From Ypsolopha sequella (lineage: Eukaryota > Arthropoda > Insecta > Lepidoptera > Ypsolophidae), in NCBI GenBank assembly GCA_934047225.1, contig OW203986.1:21393221-21457220 (forward strand): DNA of 64,000 nucleotides. Direction: 5' to 3'. The translations under genes were made by a program, and so were the position numbers. Within the stretch, counting starts at the first letter, position 1. Each line of letters begins with the position of its first letter. This document shows positions 48,306 to 59,489 of this stretch, piece after piece. A model generated the notes under the pieces. The model saw only the letters and a list, made by a program, of their open reading frames with translations, was not told the DNA's origin and did no database searches.

Positions 48306-48566
48306 ATACCGTGTGACTAAGTATGTTGTATCGGTGAAACAAAACGCAATTTGTCTACACGATTAAGAGCACGGCTCCGCATGGCCGAACATACCTTCAA
48401 TTTGGATGATGGCCACTACATTGAGTTGGATAAAGTAAAACCACCATTTTTCTATCCATCCATCAGCCTGGTAGAAAGAAGAAATGTCTATCGCACACGC
48501 AGAGCAAGCGGGTTGGAGAATCACCAAATACTGGTGAAGGAGAGATCTTTGCTCTTCGCAAGGTGA
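48306..48566 (+). pseudogene. Penelope-like element GIY-YIG endonuclease remnant
   Basis: One frame reads IPCD, stop, VCCIGETKRNLSTRLRARL then RMAEHTFNLDDGHYIELDKV and K. This is the pattern of the GIY-YIG nuclease at the C-terminus of Penelope-like retroelements (IPC-x-C-G-x-x-Y-I-G-E-T-x-R-x-x-x-x-R-L, then A-E-H and G-H-x-I). The expected CG-K-x-Y-I-G segment is damaged (a TAA at about 48321 and Tyr to Cys). No reverse-transcriptase part was found upstream, so the copy is truncated. The frame ends at 48566. Confidence 0.65.
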
Positions 48567-48966
48567 TGAAGAGAAGTCAGAAGGCATCTGAATTTCAACA
48601 GAAACTGAAGTTGGCAACTAGCATCAACTTAAAAACGAGTGCTTGATGCGGCGTACAACAAAAAGGTGCGAGAAGTGACAAAAAACATTGTGAGTACTAT
48701 TTGTGTACCTAGAATAAGCAACGTGGGAGATAATGATATAGTAACAGAAACTTTATCTTGCACCTGTTTGAGTCTAGCCGTCCGTCCCTTTGCCAACAGT
48801 ATTCAATAAAGCACGCAGCGTACGATGAGACGAGCTGCGAAAGTGAAGGCGGCAGCTATTTAGTTCTCGTCGGACTGTCACACACCTTCTGCAGTAAGTC
48901 TAGTCCGAGGAACCTACCCGGGAAATTTGAACAAATCGGTAGGCAATTGAATGAAACTCGGTAATG

Positions 48967-49083
48967 ATGTCGATTCGGTGAAAAACGACTTAAATTATTT
49001 GACAGGATTAATCTTATTTTAAGCGTCCTGTCTTTGTCTTTTCAATACAGAAAGAAAAAGACAGTTAAATTAAGAATCGACAC
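48967..49083. mobile_element. Palindromic MITE with TGTCGATTC termini, copy 2
   Basis: TGTCGATTC and GAATCGACA ends with ATTTGACAGGATTAATCTTA inside. Shorter than the copy at 17472-17633: most of the right arm is deleted. Confidence 0.65.
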
Positions 49084-49194
49084 AAATAATTTGTTATTTT
49101 TAGTTTGCTTTGTTTTGTATAAGCAACATTCATATTTGATACTAACAATTAATGACAATTTGATTCATGACAATTAATTTATTTTAGAATATCC

Positions 49195-49285
49195 GGAGAA
49201 TTTATTGCATCCCGGAAGCCCGGGAGGTTGAACAATATTCCCAGAGTCTCCCGGGCATTCCGGGAGGGTTGGGAACCCTAAGTAA
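49195..49285 (+). repeat. CCCGGGA-rich cluster
   Basis: CCCGGAAGCCCGGGAGG, CTCCCGGGCATTCCGGGAGG and GGGTTGGGAACCCT are short self-complementary words in a GC-rich patch; probably part of a dispersed repeat. No gene. Confidence 0.4.
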
Positions 49286-49289
49286 GTCT

Positions 49290-50630
49290 CAAAGATGATG
49301 TGTCATTATTTCTTTGAAACTTAGACTGATTTTAAAGTGAGTTAATTCGTTTGTCATTATCATTAACATCAATAACTACTGAAATATTTGTTGAACTTTT
49401 ACTTTTGCACTAAGTTCACGTATCGGTTTTATAAATCGTTTAAAAGTAAGCTCGATTTAAATTGGTAAGCATATTTATATGTTTATTTATAGTTGTCAAA
49501 TTTCGTTTGAATATCTGCGTTAATTCTGATTTTATCAGGGAAATACATATTTATACGAAGATAATAAAAACTTTGACCATTTCTTAAGAGGGCGCCGAGC
49601 AAAATAATCTTAAACGATAGTCACTGTTAAATTGATGTATTGAATAATATTTCAATGATAAATAAATAAAATATATATTTATTATCACAGAGAATGTATC
49701 TACACTTCCGCCGCAGCGAATATTAAAAATTACTTATGGTGTAAGAAACAAATCTATCTAAAGTAGGCCCAATATCTAAAAAAGATATTGGGGTTTTAGT
49801 AATTTCAATAACTTAACTGTCGAATTTTGTCTCAACCACAATTCAAGACAATCACAAACGTTATAAAATACAACTGGGCCGTTTCACATTTTTAAAATTC
49901 TGTCTGGTAAATTAAATATGATTTTTTCTGTTAAATTCAATAAACACGACCACGATAAAAAACGCCCACAACAGAGCAAGCGAGGTGTCTAATCGTTCTA
50001 CGCTTGGCGCAGCTTTAAATTAATAAGCTCGTTTGGAATTGTATGTATACATGTATACTTTTTATGAAAAGCAATACTGTTATGACTTCTCGAAATAAAT
50101 TGGTTCTGGTTTATGCAGTTAACACTTTAAGAACCTCCTTTTTAATTTGGTTTTTAGTTTATGACCCATTCCCTGTAATAGGAATGCATCGCAGATTTGC
50201 AATCGCATAAAATACCAAACGTATAACTAAGGATGTACCACCGAAGAGTTACCCGCTGTCCCACATCTCTTATGACCTTGCAATAAGGGTGAAAAGAAGG
50301 CTTGTTTCGATTAGTTTACTTATGAACCTGGTGTCTTCACCAGGTGCAAGATCAGTGTTTGATTATTTGATCAGATAGCGTGATAATAATTCCCGGAGTA
50401 CATTCATTCTCGATAAAAAAATCAAGAGCATCTCGTTAAAACAGTCAAGTGGACGTCGCAAGAGTTCCGTGAAAAATACATATTAATAAATGCATAAGAA
50501 TACATACAAAGTACACGTGATTTGCCATTGTTATGGTAAATAATATAATCTGTTAGATAGATCTGAGCCACAATCTGGACTGTAATCTATTGTTTTAACC
50601 AGAGGGTAAAAGTAGACACATATAAATACA
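49290..50630. other. No gene recognised
   Basis: AT-rich unique-looking sequence. No frame over 60 codons and no repeat partner noticed. Confidence 0.55.
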
Positions 50631-50639
50631 CCCTTACAC

Positions 50640-50925
50640 CTATCTCCCAGAGACAGAGACTACAGATTTTAATCTTCTACGATCCTGAAACACCTCTTTC
50701 ACTTCTTCCAAATCCATCAGTCTAATCAAAGTACATGATAATAAAGGTAATAGAAGAGCTAGAATAGATGAAGGAATTGAAGAGCTTGTTCGGAATAGAA
50801 GAGCTTGTTTGACTAGATTGAAAGTAGATTGACGAGTTATACCTATAAACATTATAAAGGGAAGTATGAAATACCTATATAGGTACAATAAAAACGGCAT
50901 TATACTCGCACATATCGTCAACTAC
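50640..50925 (-). pseudogene. LINE ORF2 C-terminal fragment
   Basis: Minus-strand frame ends LMDLEEVKEVFQDRRRLKSV then VSVSGR and a stop, matching the QDR-S-K/R-W-K-S-V-V-S end at 59490-59605. Upstream residues (FNLVKQALLFRTSSSIPSS) are less clear. Confidence 0.5.
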
Positions 50926-51164
50926 TATATATCAATATACGAGTATCTTTGAAATTATGTCAGAGGTATTTCTGAAATGAAAAGTTTATTTGTCTAAAAT
51001 GAGTACCAATACAGATAATATCTACAGTTTGCCGCTTCGTATTTTATGAATACAAATATTAAAATATACATGCAAGAAATTAAATTTACATTACTTATGT
51101 ACATCATTATATTATGAAATACTTATTTCATTAAATTTCATTGTCTACCACATATTACTAGCTG

Positions 51165-51330
51165 TTTCCCGCGACTTCGTCCGCGGGGAAGAAGATAATG
51201 CGGCCACAGTAAAATCCCTTAGGAATCCCGCAACAAAAAGTATCCCACTTTTTAAGTTAAATAATAAGTTATCAAACAGTGATCTCTGATTGGAGACAGT
51301 CATGGAAACAGCCAACACACTCTAAAAAAA
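51165..51330 (+). repeat. Dispersed LINE-tail-like repeat (CCCGCGACTTCGTCCGCG)
   Basis: TAGCTGTTTCCCGCGACTTC then GTCCGCGGGGAAG is a very common 3' segment of insect RTE/CR1-like elements. Weak relatives (TGACTTTGTCCGCGTGGAT) occur near 17910. Confidence 0.6.
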
Positions 51331-51702
51331 ATCTAAAATCGTAAGTCCTGCACTACCTCTCCGCAATCATGAGTATTATGTATTTCCCTCGGGTCAGCTT
51401 CTTAAGGGCCTTAGTATCGCCAAATGGGTACTTTCTAAAGCCTACTCCTTGTTTATGGCCTAACCAAAAATATTGAAAAAAATTTATGAATTATCAATTT
51501 TAAAACAACATATGCAACATTTTTTTTTATACCACCAAAACTTCTAAATGAAAACAAATTTCTACCGAATTATGTTTTTTTTGCTTAAATTCCCTACTCC
51601 TCCTAAGCAGCTTGGTTGATTTAATTCATTTATACTTTGAGCAATAGATAAACTTGATAACAATAAACATAACATATGATCATTCAATCGAACAATCACG
51701 TC

Positions 51703-51845
51703 CATGTGAAAAGTATTATTTTCTCCTATTTCGCCCTCTCAAGAACGCAGCGAGCGTCGTAACAGCCACTATGCATTGCGCGCTGATATGAACTTTATGT
51801 CTATGTCAATTCCGTCGTTACTCGTACCGACAAACATCGAGCTGT
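51703..51845 (-). repeat. Three-copy dispersed repeat, copy 3 (inverted)
   Basis: CGTCCATGTGAAAAGTATTA then TTTTCTCCTATTT, and GCGCGCTGATATGAAC, are the inverted counterparts of 15793-15950 and 28966-29135. It abuts the MITE at 51868. Confidence 0.6.
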
Positions 51846-51867
51846 TAATTTGGCGACGCTAATCGCC

Positions 51868-52297
51868 TTAAGGCGCTCTTATCCCAGAAGAGTGACTCTC
51901 TGTCTTTTTCTTTACGTGTAAGGAGTAAAGAAAATAACCACACTTTTGTACTTTCTCGTTGTTTTTATCGGTTTTAAATTGTTTAAAAATAAGGGATATG
52001 TTTATTAAAACCCACTTACATGGTCGACCTAGAAAATTTAAAGAGCAATATTACCAGATATGTTTCGTTAATAAAAGAGTGGAATTATGGAAATGGCATG
52101 ATTTGAAAGGTCTTATTACATGCTGTGTTCGTGAATTTTTTATATCGAGCAAAGTTTATCTGATCGTGTAACACATGCGTGGAAGACCTAGATAAAGGTT
52201 CGAACTATATTGCGTATTTTTTTTTGGAAGTTTTAGATGATATTTGAAAGTTCTATTTGACTTTGAAATTACTGATTTTGGGATAAGAGCGCCTTAA
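51868..52297. mobile_element. piggyBac-like MITE with TTAA flanks and 19-bp inverted ends
   Basis: TTAA at 51868-51871 and 52294-52297. Ends TTAAGGCGCTCTTATCCCA and TGGGATAAGAGCGCCTTAA are exact complements. 430 bp, no transposase. Different end sequence from the 9113/60281 family, so a separate piggyBac-like family. A 70-codon frame inside (51959-52171) is not recognisable. Confidence 0.85.
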
Positions 52298-52639
52298 AGT
52301 AAAGCCGTACAGCTGCAGCATGCTGACACATAAACTAGTCCAGGGAAGAGAAGGTGCAGCTCAACACACCCTCGCACACCGTATTTGGTTTGGCCGGCTA
52401 TCTTCGCGTCCCAACGGAATAAGTACGTACTGGTTATTTTATACAAGTAATTTGAGCACGCTTTTAGCAGGCAGCTTTACCTCGCAGTGTTTTCTTTCCT
52501 TCCCCGTGCAGCAATTAATAAGTATACAAATACTGCGCAGATTAATTCACAATATAAGAAAAACTCATTAGCGCATGTATTGAAAATGGATACTTATTTC
52601 CGTACCCTATATCGTGAATACCTGCCAATTTAAGCTCAA

Positions 52640-53040
52640 CTAACCTTTTTTTAATCCAAGACGCGAAATTTACGATACCTATTGATTTTACCAAAGAACA
52701 CTAAAATAAAAAATCTCCCAAAGAATCTGCGGAAGGATCGTAAAGTCATGCGTGTTAAGGCATTGGTAAAATTGTTTTGGCTCGGGCATAAGGCTTTTAT
52801 GCCGGGGACGATGACCGAACGTGGTGCCAGGAGGCTGGCGCCGTTCTGCCGACGGGAGTCGCCTTCGAGACGCAATGCTGTTGCTGGCCTGGGCTGCCAG
52901 TATCACTGACTTACTTCGATGTGGGTAAAAAATATAAAACCGTCTTTTCCAACACGTGCTTACAAAAAGGACTGGCATATTACAACGTGGAAAAAAAATT
53001 GGTGGAAGCAACGTTGAAGGCACTAGTCAGAAACAATAAA
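52640..53040. other. GC-richer segment of unknown nature
   Basis: 52770-52920 is clearly richer in G and C (GGTGCCAGGAGGCTGGCGCC, CCGACGGGAGTCGCC) than its surroundings. Open frames of 74-111 codons exist on both strands, but none resembles a known domain. It could be the 5' part of a retroelement. Confidence 0.3.
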
Positions 53041-53044
53041 CTAT

Positions 53045-54685
53045 AATTTTGCATATATTTAGAAAGGCTACAAAATTTTAGCGTCGGTGTTGGCACATTT
53101 TTTTTTGTCATTACCTTTTCAATGTCCATCAAAGTTCAAAAGCTCTCGATTATTCTGTTTAGCAGAGATAATCACAAATCACTCAGATCGCACAAGGTCA
53201 CACTCCTTAAAACGCCTCCTCACTATTTATCACGAGCTTTATGAAACTCACTATTTATTCTTTTCAAAGTAGACTATAAAGAAAAGTTACCATTTTGTGC
53301 TTTTGCATAAGCTTTTGTTTTTCTTGCTGACACTGACAAATACTGTTTAACCGTCGATAAAATGAAATGAAAAGAGAGCTATTCGACCTGGGGATCTAAA
53401 AAGGCCCAATTGGGGAATAAGTGACCAAGTCCTGCACCTGTAATGCAATACACTTACAAGCATCACGTTATCAGGCTTTCATTGCCTCGCATATATACCA
53501 AGGATTGACAATAAATAAATTCAAAAACACTGCACTCACTTTTTATGGTCAAACCAGCGCAATGAAGCATTGGGGGTTTAGTGTAGCTTACCTCTTAGTA
53601 GCTTACCGACAACGCTTCGAGCACTCGGCCACGGAAGATATCAGTGATCGTGAAATTGTAATCTAAAACATAGAGATGAAACACTTTTTTCTGTTGGCCT
53701 TTGTGTCTCTGTTACACGTAAATACTACACTTCAACCCCACAATTTACACTGTCCCAATCCTACAAACTGCTGCACAAATTTAACTCAAAATTCCTTAAA
53801 CGGCAACACCAGCTAAAATCCCAAAGCAATACCCCAAACTGCAGTGCGCCCACCCGCCCCTTATCTTTGCACTTCCTTGTAAAGAGAGGAGTATTTCATA
53901 CAGTAACGATATCGCCACTGCCAAATAGGACGATATCTGGGATGCACCAGCTGTAATCTCTTTAGTGGGGAAGAATTTATACAGGACATTTTGAGAGGTC
54001 AAATAAGTTATGGGTTGTCTTGATTCCAGATAAAAGTGTATGCAGTATTTTGAGATAGATACAACAAGAAAATTTATTTTCTAACGTCGCGTATTAAAAA
54101 GGTAAATATTTTAAATCAGTAATCATAATCGAAATTATAATCAAGTAATCTAATCTTAATTTTCTCACTGATAGAAGAAAGAAAGAAAGAAATAAAATAA
54201 ATTTATTGGCGCGTTTACAAAAAAGAAACTTATAGCTAACACAGTAGAAAAAGGTTTACTTAAGTAGGGAGTAATCTATAGATAAAAATAAAAAAACGAC
54301 AAAAGGATGTTCAGCTATGTGCCATCCAAAACATGCTTTGGTTGGCGCTGGTTTTCAGCTACCTCCGTTACAGTTGCATGATAATGTATTTACGAGTCGT
54401 TAACAATTTTATTAACTAAATTGAAAAATCAATAACAATTGGCAGAAATGGCTTATAATTAAATTAAAGAAAATACCTATATACTTTAAAAGAAATTAAA
54501 TCTAATACTTGATGAATTTATTATCTAATATTATCATAACTTTTCAATTAATGTTCAAACTTTTGCAGCGGGTTAGATTGTAGCCCTCTCGAATTCTTAC
54601 ATTTTATGAAGAGAAATTTGTTAAATTAGATAAGGACAGCACAATGTACACACAAAAATTTATAAAATTATTTTATAACAAAACA
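53045..54685. other. No gene recognised
   Basis: Contains frames of up to 81 codons without recognisable domains, and a (GAAA)n stretch at 54176-54192. Confidence 0.5.
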
Positions 54686-54689
54686 ATAT

Positions 54690-55080
54690 TCAGAAATCAG
54701 AAATCAGAAAGCTTTATTTGTGAACAAATATAAATTTAATAACTAAATATAAAATTATACTTAGGTGGTGATACATTATGGGTTATGTTATGAACGCTAT
54801 GTTCTACCGCTAAGGTGTAAATGACACATGCTCATGCAAAAAATTTGAATGAATAAAAATATTAAATTAAATTAAATATTAAAAATATTAAATTGTATTA
54901 TCATTTAAAAACATTTCGATCTTATAGTAGCATTTTTTTATAAGTAATTTAGACAATTTATTCTTAAATTGTATCAAATTTAAATCTGTAATAAAATTAG
55001 GAATCTTGTTAAATATTTTTGGCGCCATACAAATATTGAAAATAATGAAATATAGTAAAGGATTACTACAACAAAATCCT
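54690..55080 (-). mobile_element. 5'-truncated LINE with (TTTCTGA)n tail
   Basis: Minus frame: CMAPKIFNKIPNFITDLNLI then QFKNKLSKLLIKKCYYKIEM and FLNDNTI, a typical LINE ORF2 C-terminus (A-P-K-x-F-N-x-I-P ... F-K-x-x-L-x-x-x-L). Its 3' end at about 54690 reads CAAATAAAGCTTTCTGATTT then CTGATTTCTG, a short tandem tail in place of poly(A). The homology may extend upstream to about 55180. Confidence 0.7.
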
Positions 55081-55809
55081 TATTGAAGGGCGTATTTTAC
55101 ATTGTAAGACAATATGAAGAGTTCTTCGAACTGTCTGAATTCTCACCCTGTAAACCAATGAAGGGCTTTTAAAAGCCCTGTATACACTTAGGAGCAATAA
55201 ATTTTTAACATATTTTCTTAGGATTGTACCCTAAAAAGCCAATTCCATTCAGATTTTTGTGACCATACATTCCTCGAGTGCGATGACCTGGAGAAATCTT
55301 CCTCAAGGACGTTCAATGCCGGATTTTATTACTTTTAAATTTTTGCGTCGCGAGAATTCTCGAATGGAGTGGTCAGTTGCATCCGTCGTCGCAGCGATAT
55401 GTTCAAAACAGAAATCCTGCATAATGTCTTGTTTTTTATTTAACAAAACTTTGTATTCAGTGTATCAGTATTGATTATGTTTTTGTAAGTGGTACGAGTA
55501 AGTCCCTAATAATAAGGTATATTATCATTGTTAAACATTTTGTCTTACGTCTGAAACCCCTCGCGGATTCATGTCGTGAAGATATATTTATTTGTCTTAC
55601 CAAGTTCCCTGTCTTCATACAAGAGATATAAAAATTATACACCCCTTCGTATTATTAATAATAAATTTGAAAAAATATTATGAGAGGTTTCAAACATTTT
55701 GTAAAATTTTGTATATATTTTGTAGTTAACAAACACACAAACAAACAAACAACCACAGACATTTTTTGTGCTCCTTATTAAAAATACATATAAAATTACA
55801 AGTGCAGAA

Positions 55810-55900
55810 GAAGGTAACATTTGGTGGCCTTATCGCTTAAGGCGATTTCTTCGAGACAACCTTTGGATGGAATCGTTGTACAGAAAAACGCGATGGCGGT
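55810..55900 (+). repeat. Dispersed repeat fragment (GGTGGCCTTATCGCTTAAGG)
   Basis: TTGGTGGCCTTATCGCTTAA, GATTTCTTCGAGACAACCTT is a segment I associate with lepidopteran LINE 3' regions. No ends seen. Confidence 0.4.
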
Positions 55901-55989
55901 GTACATAAAACATTTAAACTATATAGGTACAAAAAGAAACCTAACACACAAATACTTCAATTAATAAAAATAGTTACCAATATATAGGT

Positions 55990-56182
55990 ATAAGGTCTTT
56001 CAATTTAAATGGAAAGTAATTTTAGAGGTGATTCAGTTCTATTGCAAAGTACTTTTCATATAAACTGAGTCCGCTGATCGGACCACTTTCTACTGAGAAG
56101 TGAAAAACAGTGGAATGTGATGTATTAACGATACTGAATCACCTCCTAAATTACTTTTCATTTAAATTGAAAGACTTTATAT
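55990..56182. mobile_element. Palindromic MITE (AAGGTCTTTCAATTTAAATG termini)
   Basis: AAGGTCTTTCAATTTAAATG (55992) and CATTTAAATTGAAAGACTTT (to 56178) are inverted, and the arms continue through GAGGTGATTCAGT/ACTGAATCACCTC. TATA on both sides suggests a TA-type target. It has landed at the edge of the LINE fragment that follows. Confidence 0.8.
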
Positions 56183-56183
56183 A

Positions 56184-56372
56184 TTCAGAGGAATAAAGAA
56201 GGTTTGGCAGCACAATCGCAATATATACAGAGATCTTGGTGGCCAGTTTCAAATCATGTCAGCAGAAGATCTTGGGGCACAGTTTCCCGAGTGTTGCGGC
56301 AGCAGCACCAATCCTGCTATTGATCTCGGCATGAAGGTCACACTTGGATGTTATAGTGCTCCTTTCAATCAA
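56184..56372 (-). pseudogene. LINE reverse-transcriptase thumb/C-terminal fragment
   Basis: Minus frame: ERSTITSKCDLHAEINSRIG then AAAATLGKLCPKIFC, stop, HDLKLATKISVYIAIVLPNL and LYSSEY. The blocks E-I-N-S-R-I-G-x-A-A-A, T-K-I-x-V-Y and L-L-Y-S-S-E are diagnostic of non-LTR RT proteins. One in-frame TGA, and the W of the usual SSETW is lost. Confidence 0.8.
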
Positions 56373-56483
56373 TATATTCATATTACATAAATACTTAACT
56401 ATAACGTAAACTATATACATTATAGTATATTTAAAATCATTAGTTATAAGGTTGTAAATATTTTATGTCATTTACCGTTTTTC

Positions 56484-56529
56484 ATTCGACTGACGCCGGC
56501 CCCAAAGTGGGCCGAAATATATTTCGAAA
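56484..56529 (+). other. Hammerhead-like structured repeat motif, copy 5
   Basis: ATTCGA, CTGACGC, perfect 6-bp hairpin CGGCCC-CAAAGT-GGGCCG, AAATATATT, TCGAA. Outer stem TTCGA/TCGAA. Confidence 0.55.
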
Positions 56530-56599
56530 ATAATTTTTATATAATGTTTTAATTAAACAAAAAATAAAATAAAATAAGTGCTCTATGTAGCAATATATA

Positions 56600-57770
56600 T
56601 ATATATTTATTTCAAGTAAACTATATACAGGGATACGTAGAAAAAAACAGCAGCTGAGTAAGATGCAGAAGAATCATGTCAAAAAAACCAACAATACTTT
56701 TCAACTTACTCATACAAGAACGTCCATTGAAATAAATTAAAATGAACTCCACTACCTTGTCAGTGTGTCTTCTTTTGGTGTCATGGACTCACGTGCTAAA
56801 AGCACAGAGCTGGAGCTTAGACGAATAAGCCTGGCACGGAGTGATTGGATAGGGAACACGTTAAATACATCTAGCTTAAAAACCAAGACAGTTGGGTATT
56901 GTCACATGCTCCTTTGAATATTTTATTTATATATCTGCAACACAAATAAAAATGCTAACGAACCAGGGTTATCAGCGTATCAGGCTGTCGTGACGTTTAT
57001 AGCTACCTCGTTACGTCCTCTTGAAATACATTTAAACGGTTAAGAGAGTTACTGGTAAGAGTACTTTACGTATAAAAAAAATAATAATAAAGTACTCGGA
57101 TATGCAAAATTTTACGTTAATACACCTCATACGAGAAGAGTTCGCTTTAAATAAAACATTATTTGATACATTTCCGCAACACCATATATTTTATTTTTCT
57201 CGTCACTGAACTGGGATCAAAAATATCCTTTTCCTTTTCCTTTCCTAAAGGACCATACCTCACTATTCTATAAAACAAGCGCTATTATTTTCAATTCTTT
57301 CCCACTATAACCCTAATTCCATTAGATAATACCTACTAAATCATACGGAACCCTCGCGAGCTCGCCAGCCAACCCGGAAGGTGGTCGGACGTCGACGCCT
57401 GGTGGCTTAATTGGCCACCAACCAACTTTCAAAAAAGGAACGTGCTGCGGTTAAACGGAAAGGGAATAGAACTACGTAATTTTTGCTACTTTTTTTCTTT
57501 TTTTTTTCCTTTTGTGTGAGGAGGGGAATTTGGCGATATTTTTCTTTCATTCCGGTCGAATATTCTCTACCCTACTACATCGCCTGAGTATATATTTATT
57601 TAAAGATATAGTAGGTACGCTGTCTAAGTTATAAGTTTATGTCAGTTCTTAAAATCTAGTTTTCTATGTTATATTAGCCGCCGATCACACACAGCCGCGT
57701 TCTGCGTTCTGCGGTTGCTATAATCTTTACACACAGAGACTGTCTCATCCTTTGGTGCCTTATAGATTGA
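56600..57770. other. No gene recognised
   Basis: A GC-richer patch near 57340-57425 (ACGGAACCCTCGCGAGCTCG, GGTGGCTTAATTGGCCACC) contains self-complementary words and a possible right-end scrap of the CCGGCCAAGTGCGAG family. Otherwise AT-rich. Confidence 0.45.
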
Positions 57771-57773
57771 TAA

Positions 57774-58172
57774 TATTTTTTCAATGCAAGTGCTCGTAAA
57801 GGCCCACTTTTTGTGCATCAAAACCGAACAGAAAGTTGATTATTTTGCCCTAGGGCTTTATTGTTATTATTTTTTTTTTATTTAGTTACAATGGTTGGCT
57901 AACCTGCAACCTTTCCTGTGTACCTTAAATTTTATACTTTTTTTCCACTGTTTAACGGCTCTGGATACAGTCCTTTTGAGCCAATCATAATTTAAAGTTC
58001 ACAAGATGATATTTGTTTTATTTCCTCACACTATGCATTGAAAAACGTAGTATGATACACGGGCGTAAGAGCAATAAATTACTCGGTGACGTTTAAAACA
58101 CTCGCTACGCTCGTGTTTTAAATCATCCTCGTGATTTATTCCTTTTCGCCCTTGTAGCATAAACTACTATTA
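57774..58172 (-). mobile_element. Non-autonomous dispersed element, copy 2 (inverted partner of 25954-26349)
   Basis: Same termini and interior as 25954-26349 in the opposite orientation, including CCCTAGGGCTTTATTGTTAT and ACACTCGCTACGCTCGTGTT. Small insertions and deletions distinguish the copies. Confidence 0.75.
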
Positions 58173-58714
58173 TTGCTGCGACAGTATCTCAGCGCCCAAT
58201 AGGATGCGGTTTCTCAATCTTGAGATCCATGTTCTAATTTCAAACACTGCCTGGTCGAGCATGCAACAGTAAGTGCATGTGAATACATAAGTGATAACCC
58301 CACCTCCTATCACGTTGGTTTCATCGGTAAAGCATATGAACCTCTGTTCGATTGACAGTGAATACTCAGTAACAGCAGTAACCCTAGAGTACATGTCGTG
58401 CAGATAGTTTTCTTACTTTTACCTAAGTTTTTAAGTGTCCATTATTTTAATATCATTGCACGCACCATTATTGCCAGTAATTAGACTGAATTCCCATAGC
58501 TCAATTTATAAAAGATATGTATTGATTTTTGTTAGGAAAATATACGTCTATTTAGGATATAGTTTTCATTTGTAATTTTTAAAGAGTCGTCGGTTATGAC
58601 GTAACTTGAGAATTTTAGACATTATACTTGTTAACGCAACCCTGCGTACAGGATTGTCTCTTGCCTACATACGGACCTGCGCAGATACATTTTTTCTGCT
58701 CCTGCGCAGACCGC

Positions 58715-59101
58715 CAGTCTGTTGAGCGCAACCAACGAAATCACATTTGTTTACCAATTAAAGCTGTAAAAATACCATTGTAGTACCGAAAAGTAAATCA
58801 TTTTATAAACTATTCTTCTGGAGTTCTTTCTACGATCCTGCTGATCCTGCTACATAAATCCTGGCCTGGAAGATCTGTTAAATCTAGAGGAATAGCCGAA
58901 TCATTGGCAGTCTGTTGAGCGCAACCAACGCAATTACATTTGTTTACCAATTAAAGCTGTAAAAATACCATTGAAGTACCGAAAAGTAAATCATTTTATA
59001 AACTATTCTTCTGGAGTTCTTTCTACGATCCTGATGATCCTGCTACATAAATCCTGGCCTGGAAGATCTGTTAAATCTAGAGGAATAGCCGAATCATTGG
59101 C
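58715..59101. repeat. 193-bp near-perfect tandem duplication
   Basis: Units 58715-58907 and 58908-59101 begin CAGTCTGTTGAGCGCAACCA and differ at about five positions. On minus each unit ends a frame with SAIPLDLTDLPGQDLCSRI then VERTPEE and a stop (59003-59224 is the longer upstream version). I do not recognise the product and no exon structure supports a gene. Confidence 0.85.
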
Positions 59102-59279
59102 GACCGTGACAGGACATTGTGACATTGTGATGTGTGATTGTTTATAAAAAAAAGTAAGCGTGAGCCAGTTTATGTATGAACTGAGTCCCATATACTTTGC
59201 ACCAGATGTTACATTAAGACACATATGTAAACAACACTGCTCGAACTTGGCGAGCTAAATAATTGTGAGACGAATTATG

Positions 59280-59312
59280 TAAAATAAAGCTTCATTCATT
59301 CTATTCTATATT
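59280..59312 (+). repeat. LINE/SINE 3' tail with ATTC
   Basis: AAAATAAAGCTTCATTCATT then CTATTCTA, a short ATTC-type retroelement tail. Confidence 0.4.
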
Positions 59313-59489
59313 TTTCTGTCTACTCATCGGTCAAATCAGTTAGCAGCAAATTTTTTAAATATAAATTGATAGCAAAGGACAAACAGCCATTTCTCAAGTG
59401 ACGTCACACGAAGACAAATGGAAGTTGCAGCTTTTTCGTAAAAATATTATTCCAATTATTATTCTTAACATAATTTAACCTAAGCTATT

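Noticed and set aside
52651..53023. Overlapping 74-111-codon frames on both strands
   Set aside because: GC-rich stretch gives long frames by chance; no recognisable domain in any.
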